Assembly: GCA_028554795.2 (NCBI GenBank)
Contig: CM068831.1
Coordinates: 67,307,982-67,371,981, forward strand
Length of the DNA stretch: 64,000 nt
Source: Sinohyriopsis cumingii
Lineage: Eukaryota; Mollusca; Bivalvia; Unionida; Unionidae
Direction of reading: 5' to 3'
Part shown: one piece after another, positions 62,001-64,000 of the stretch
How the letters are laid out: each line of letters opens with the position of its first letter
Numbering within the stretch: the first letter of the stretch is position 1
Made by a program: the position numbers and the translations under genes
Notes under the pieces: generated by a model
Told to the model about the DNA's origin: nothing
Database searches by the model: none
Seen by the model: only the letters and a program-made list of their open reading frames with translations

Positions 62001-62298
62001 TTCTGTCGCCTTTAATTGCATTAAAGCTAGCACTTAATGCATATTGTTAACCACTTGAGTGCACCTGTATCTATTATAAACCTTCTTTCCAAATAATTGA
62101 AATGTTTCCTCGTTCGAATCCTAGTGTTGTTTATTTCGTCAATACTATTATCATGCACCACGCTGATATTAAGAAACGAAATCCCGATCATTTGCACGTG
62201 GCTTAGACTGCATAGTTTATGTTTTGTACTATTCTTTGAATGCAACATCTTATATCGTTTGGATTTCATCAATCCAGTCTAAAACGAATCCACAGTTT

Positions 62299-64000
62299 GC
62301 ATGTCAATTTCATAGATCGTAGCATGAATTCATTCACCTTCATTTCTTTAACTGTTCTATTTTTTCAAAGTCTCTTTTTCTGCTGCCTTGGAATTGTGTT
62401 GTTGTTGGCGTTTGCTACAATATTGTTTTTTCCAGGCCAGTAATTTCTATGCTGAAATCATTCATCTCTTTCCATAACTTGATTCTTTTGTTCAAGTTGG
62501 GATTAAAAGGGTCAGCATTTTCCGATATTTTGGAATTCCATTTTTATAATTATTTCTTCGACAAGAACATAAATCTATGTTTATTTTCGATTCCATGGGT
62601 TATATATCATCGAAGGTAAAGCAGATCTTCTAATGATTGTCTTGTCTATTCAACGACATGAAAAGTAGTCGATACAGTTCTGAATTTCTATCTAGACACA
62701 TCAACAGCTTCAAAAATTGTTCTGCTCTAGTGGATCTCTTTCTACAGTCATGGAATTTTGGAGGCTTCTCTTGTCATTCTATTAAATAATGATTATTTGT
62801 AATTTATTGTTAACTTGTTCCATTTATCTCTTGATGTTTTTTAAATCGTTCACTCTAAACTAGTAGTAAGTAAACTAATGAAGTAGTAAATTCAAGGGCA
62901 TGGTTTATTGGGGGTTTTTGTTATTGCTGTTGAAAGTGAGGTAATCATGTAGTGAGGTAAAGGACGATCTGATTTGTTTCTTTATTTTACCCTAAAAAAT
63001 ACGGAATGTGGTTCTTTTGTTAGGTATATTAAATTGTGGTGGCTTTGCTTTGTTTATGATACAGTAGTGAGGAAGGTAGTCAAATATAATTTGTGGGGGT
63101 TTGCTGGGTAGGATGTGGCTGGATTGGGGTATTTTTTTTAAAAAATCAAGTGACTCATTTGGGTAATGTGTAGTAGAATTAACCAAATAAAAATAAAATA
63201 ATAGGACTGTGTTTTCATGGTATCATTTATGATTCTAATAATTACGTTGCTTCATGTTTATTTGTAGCACGGTGACCATCGTAGTTCTTTTAGATTTAAA
63301 ACATTTATACCACTCAAACAATTGCTTCCAAATAAGGTTTAAAATCAAGAAAGCAGAAATAAAATAATCATTTGCACACTAGTTTCCTCCAGAATCAACT
63401 GTAATTAAATCCTATGTAAATTCATATGCTACACTTATTCCTACAGTGACGAAACTATTTCTGTCACCAACATCATTGGCACTTTGAGCTACGTTTGATA
63501 ATAAAACATCTTTCAACATGTAACTTATCTGATTACCTTACATAAAATTTCCATGACAACAGGACCTGTAACGAGAACTCTCCATGAAATAGATGTAGAC
63601 CAACGTTCTATTCCCGATAACGCCACACGAACACGACCGAAGTGGCCTTAGTGTTTAGTATTATTTCTACACTCACCCCATCAAGAAAAATTACGTCCAA
63701 TGCACTTGTGATATTCTTCACTGAGCGAGGAATTGACATCCAACGAGATTCCCAAATGTTCACAAGGTCTACATATGCAGATGATAGAATCTGAATAACA
63801 GAGCGAAACATACTTTTTTATTTGTCGTGTGCATGGCCAATATAAGACATGATTCATACACAATGCACTGTTGCATAAATGCCTCAATATGTGAATCAAT
63901 AATGGCTATACAAATGTGCACATAAATCCTCGGAGATGGACAGACAGAAATTAAACTCTACAGCGAGAGACGATAATCTAAGCTGGAATGCATTATCAGC
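62299..64000 (+). repeat. Array block A, copy 5 (A5), running off the right edge
   Basis: Follows A2 at an offset of about 47.54 kb to the end of the window. If the unit continues like unit 1, block C with a FReD gene would start about 0.2 kb beyond the edge. No coding gene within the window. Confidence 0.82.

Larger units (their letters stand above)
55991..62298 (+). repeat. Array block B, copy 3 (B3)
   Basis: Colinear with B1 from its position 8,330, at a near-constant offset of about 47.6 kb, and carrying the B1-specific segment and GGT/GT tract. A minus-strand frame shared with B2 lies at 58,741-59,010. Otherwise non-coding. Confidence 0.85.

Noticed and set aside
5391-64000. CRISPR arrays, rRNA or tRNA genes
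   Set aside because: No regularly spaced short repeats and no recognisable rRNA or tRNA-like cloverleaf was seen; a tRNA scan was not possible by eye.

Overview
The window comes from a eukaryotic genome, most likely a marine invertebrate and plausibly a bivalve mollusc. The evidence is a very AT-rich sequence, long gene-poor stretches, an array built around fibrinogen-related (FReD) lectin genes, several non-LTR retrotransposons of kinds common in molluscs, and a Polinton/Maverick-type element. The species cannot be fixed from sequence reading alone.

Layout. (1) 1-5,390: the right part of a Polinton/Maverick-type element that runs off the left edge. It holds a B-family-polymerase-like plus superfamily-1 helicase region, a small HNH-like frame, a DDE integrase, a phospholipase-A2-like frame, a small zinc-ribbon frame, an A32-like packaging ATPase and a foldback terminal region. 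It is treated as a fossil. Its right edge can be placed to the base because an unoccupied paralogous copy of the target lies at 53,168. (2) 5,391-64,000: a degenerate tandem array whose ancestral unit is block B (about 7 kb) - block A (about 2 kb) - block C (about 7 kb, with one FReD gene). Units: a truncated A (5,391-7,665); B1-A2-C1 (7,676-23,680); a spacer with an inverted FReD pseudogene (23,681-25,836); B2-A3-C2 (25,837-46,692); a CR1/L2-like LINE and a short foreign segment (46,693-48,287); a rearranged unit that kept only the FReD upstream region (48,288-52,190); a unit that lost FReD (52,190-55,990); and B3-A5 running off the right edge (55,990-64,000).

The only convincing intact host genes are two single-exon secreted FReD genes, at 21,581-22,369 and 44,539-45,327. 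Each has a TATA box 69 bp upstream of the ATG, a signal peptide, a complete fibrinogen-like domain and a poly(A) signal about 32-35 bp after the stop. They differ at 15 residues: one in the signal peptide, none in residues 26-143, and 14 in the C-terminal ligand-binding half, where replacement changes far outnumber silent ones.

History read from the layout: a zinc-finger-ended LINE entered block C before the units duplicated, because both units carry it. A full-length Nimb/I-like LINE (36,581-42,014, with a 10-bp target duplication), a CR1/L2-like LINE, a roughly 140-bp insert and the Polinton-type element each entered single units afterwards. Everything else in blocks A, B and C appears non-coding; most open frames there are short, AT-biased and not kept between copies.
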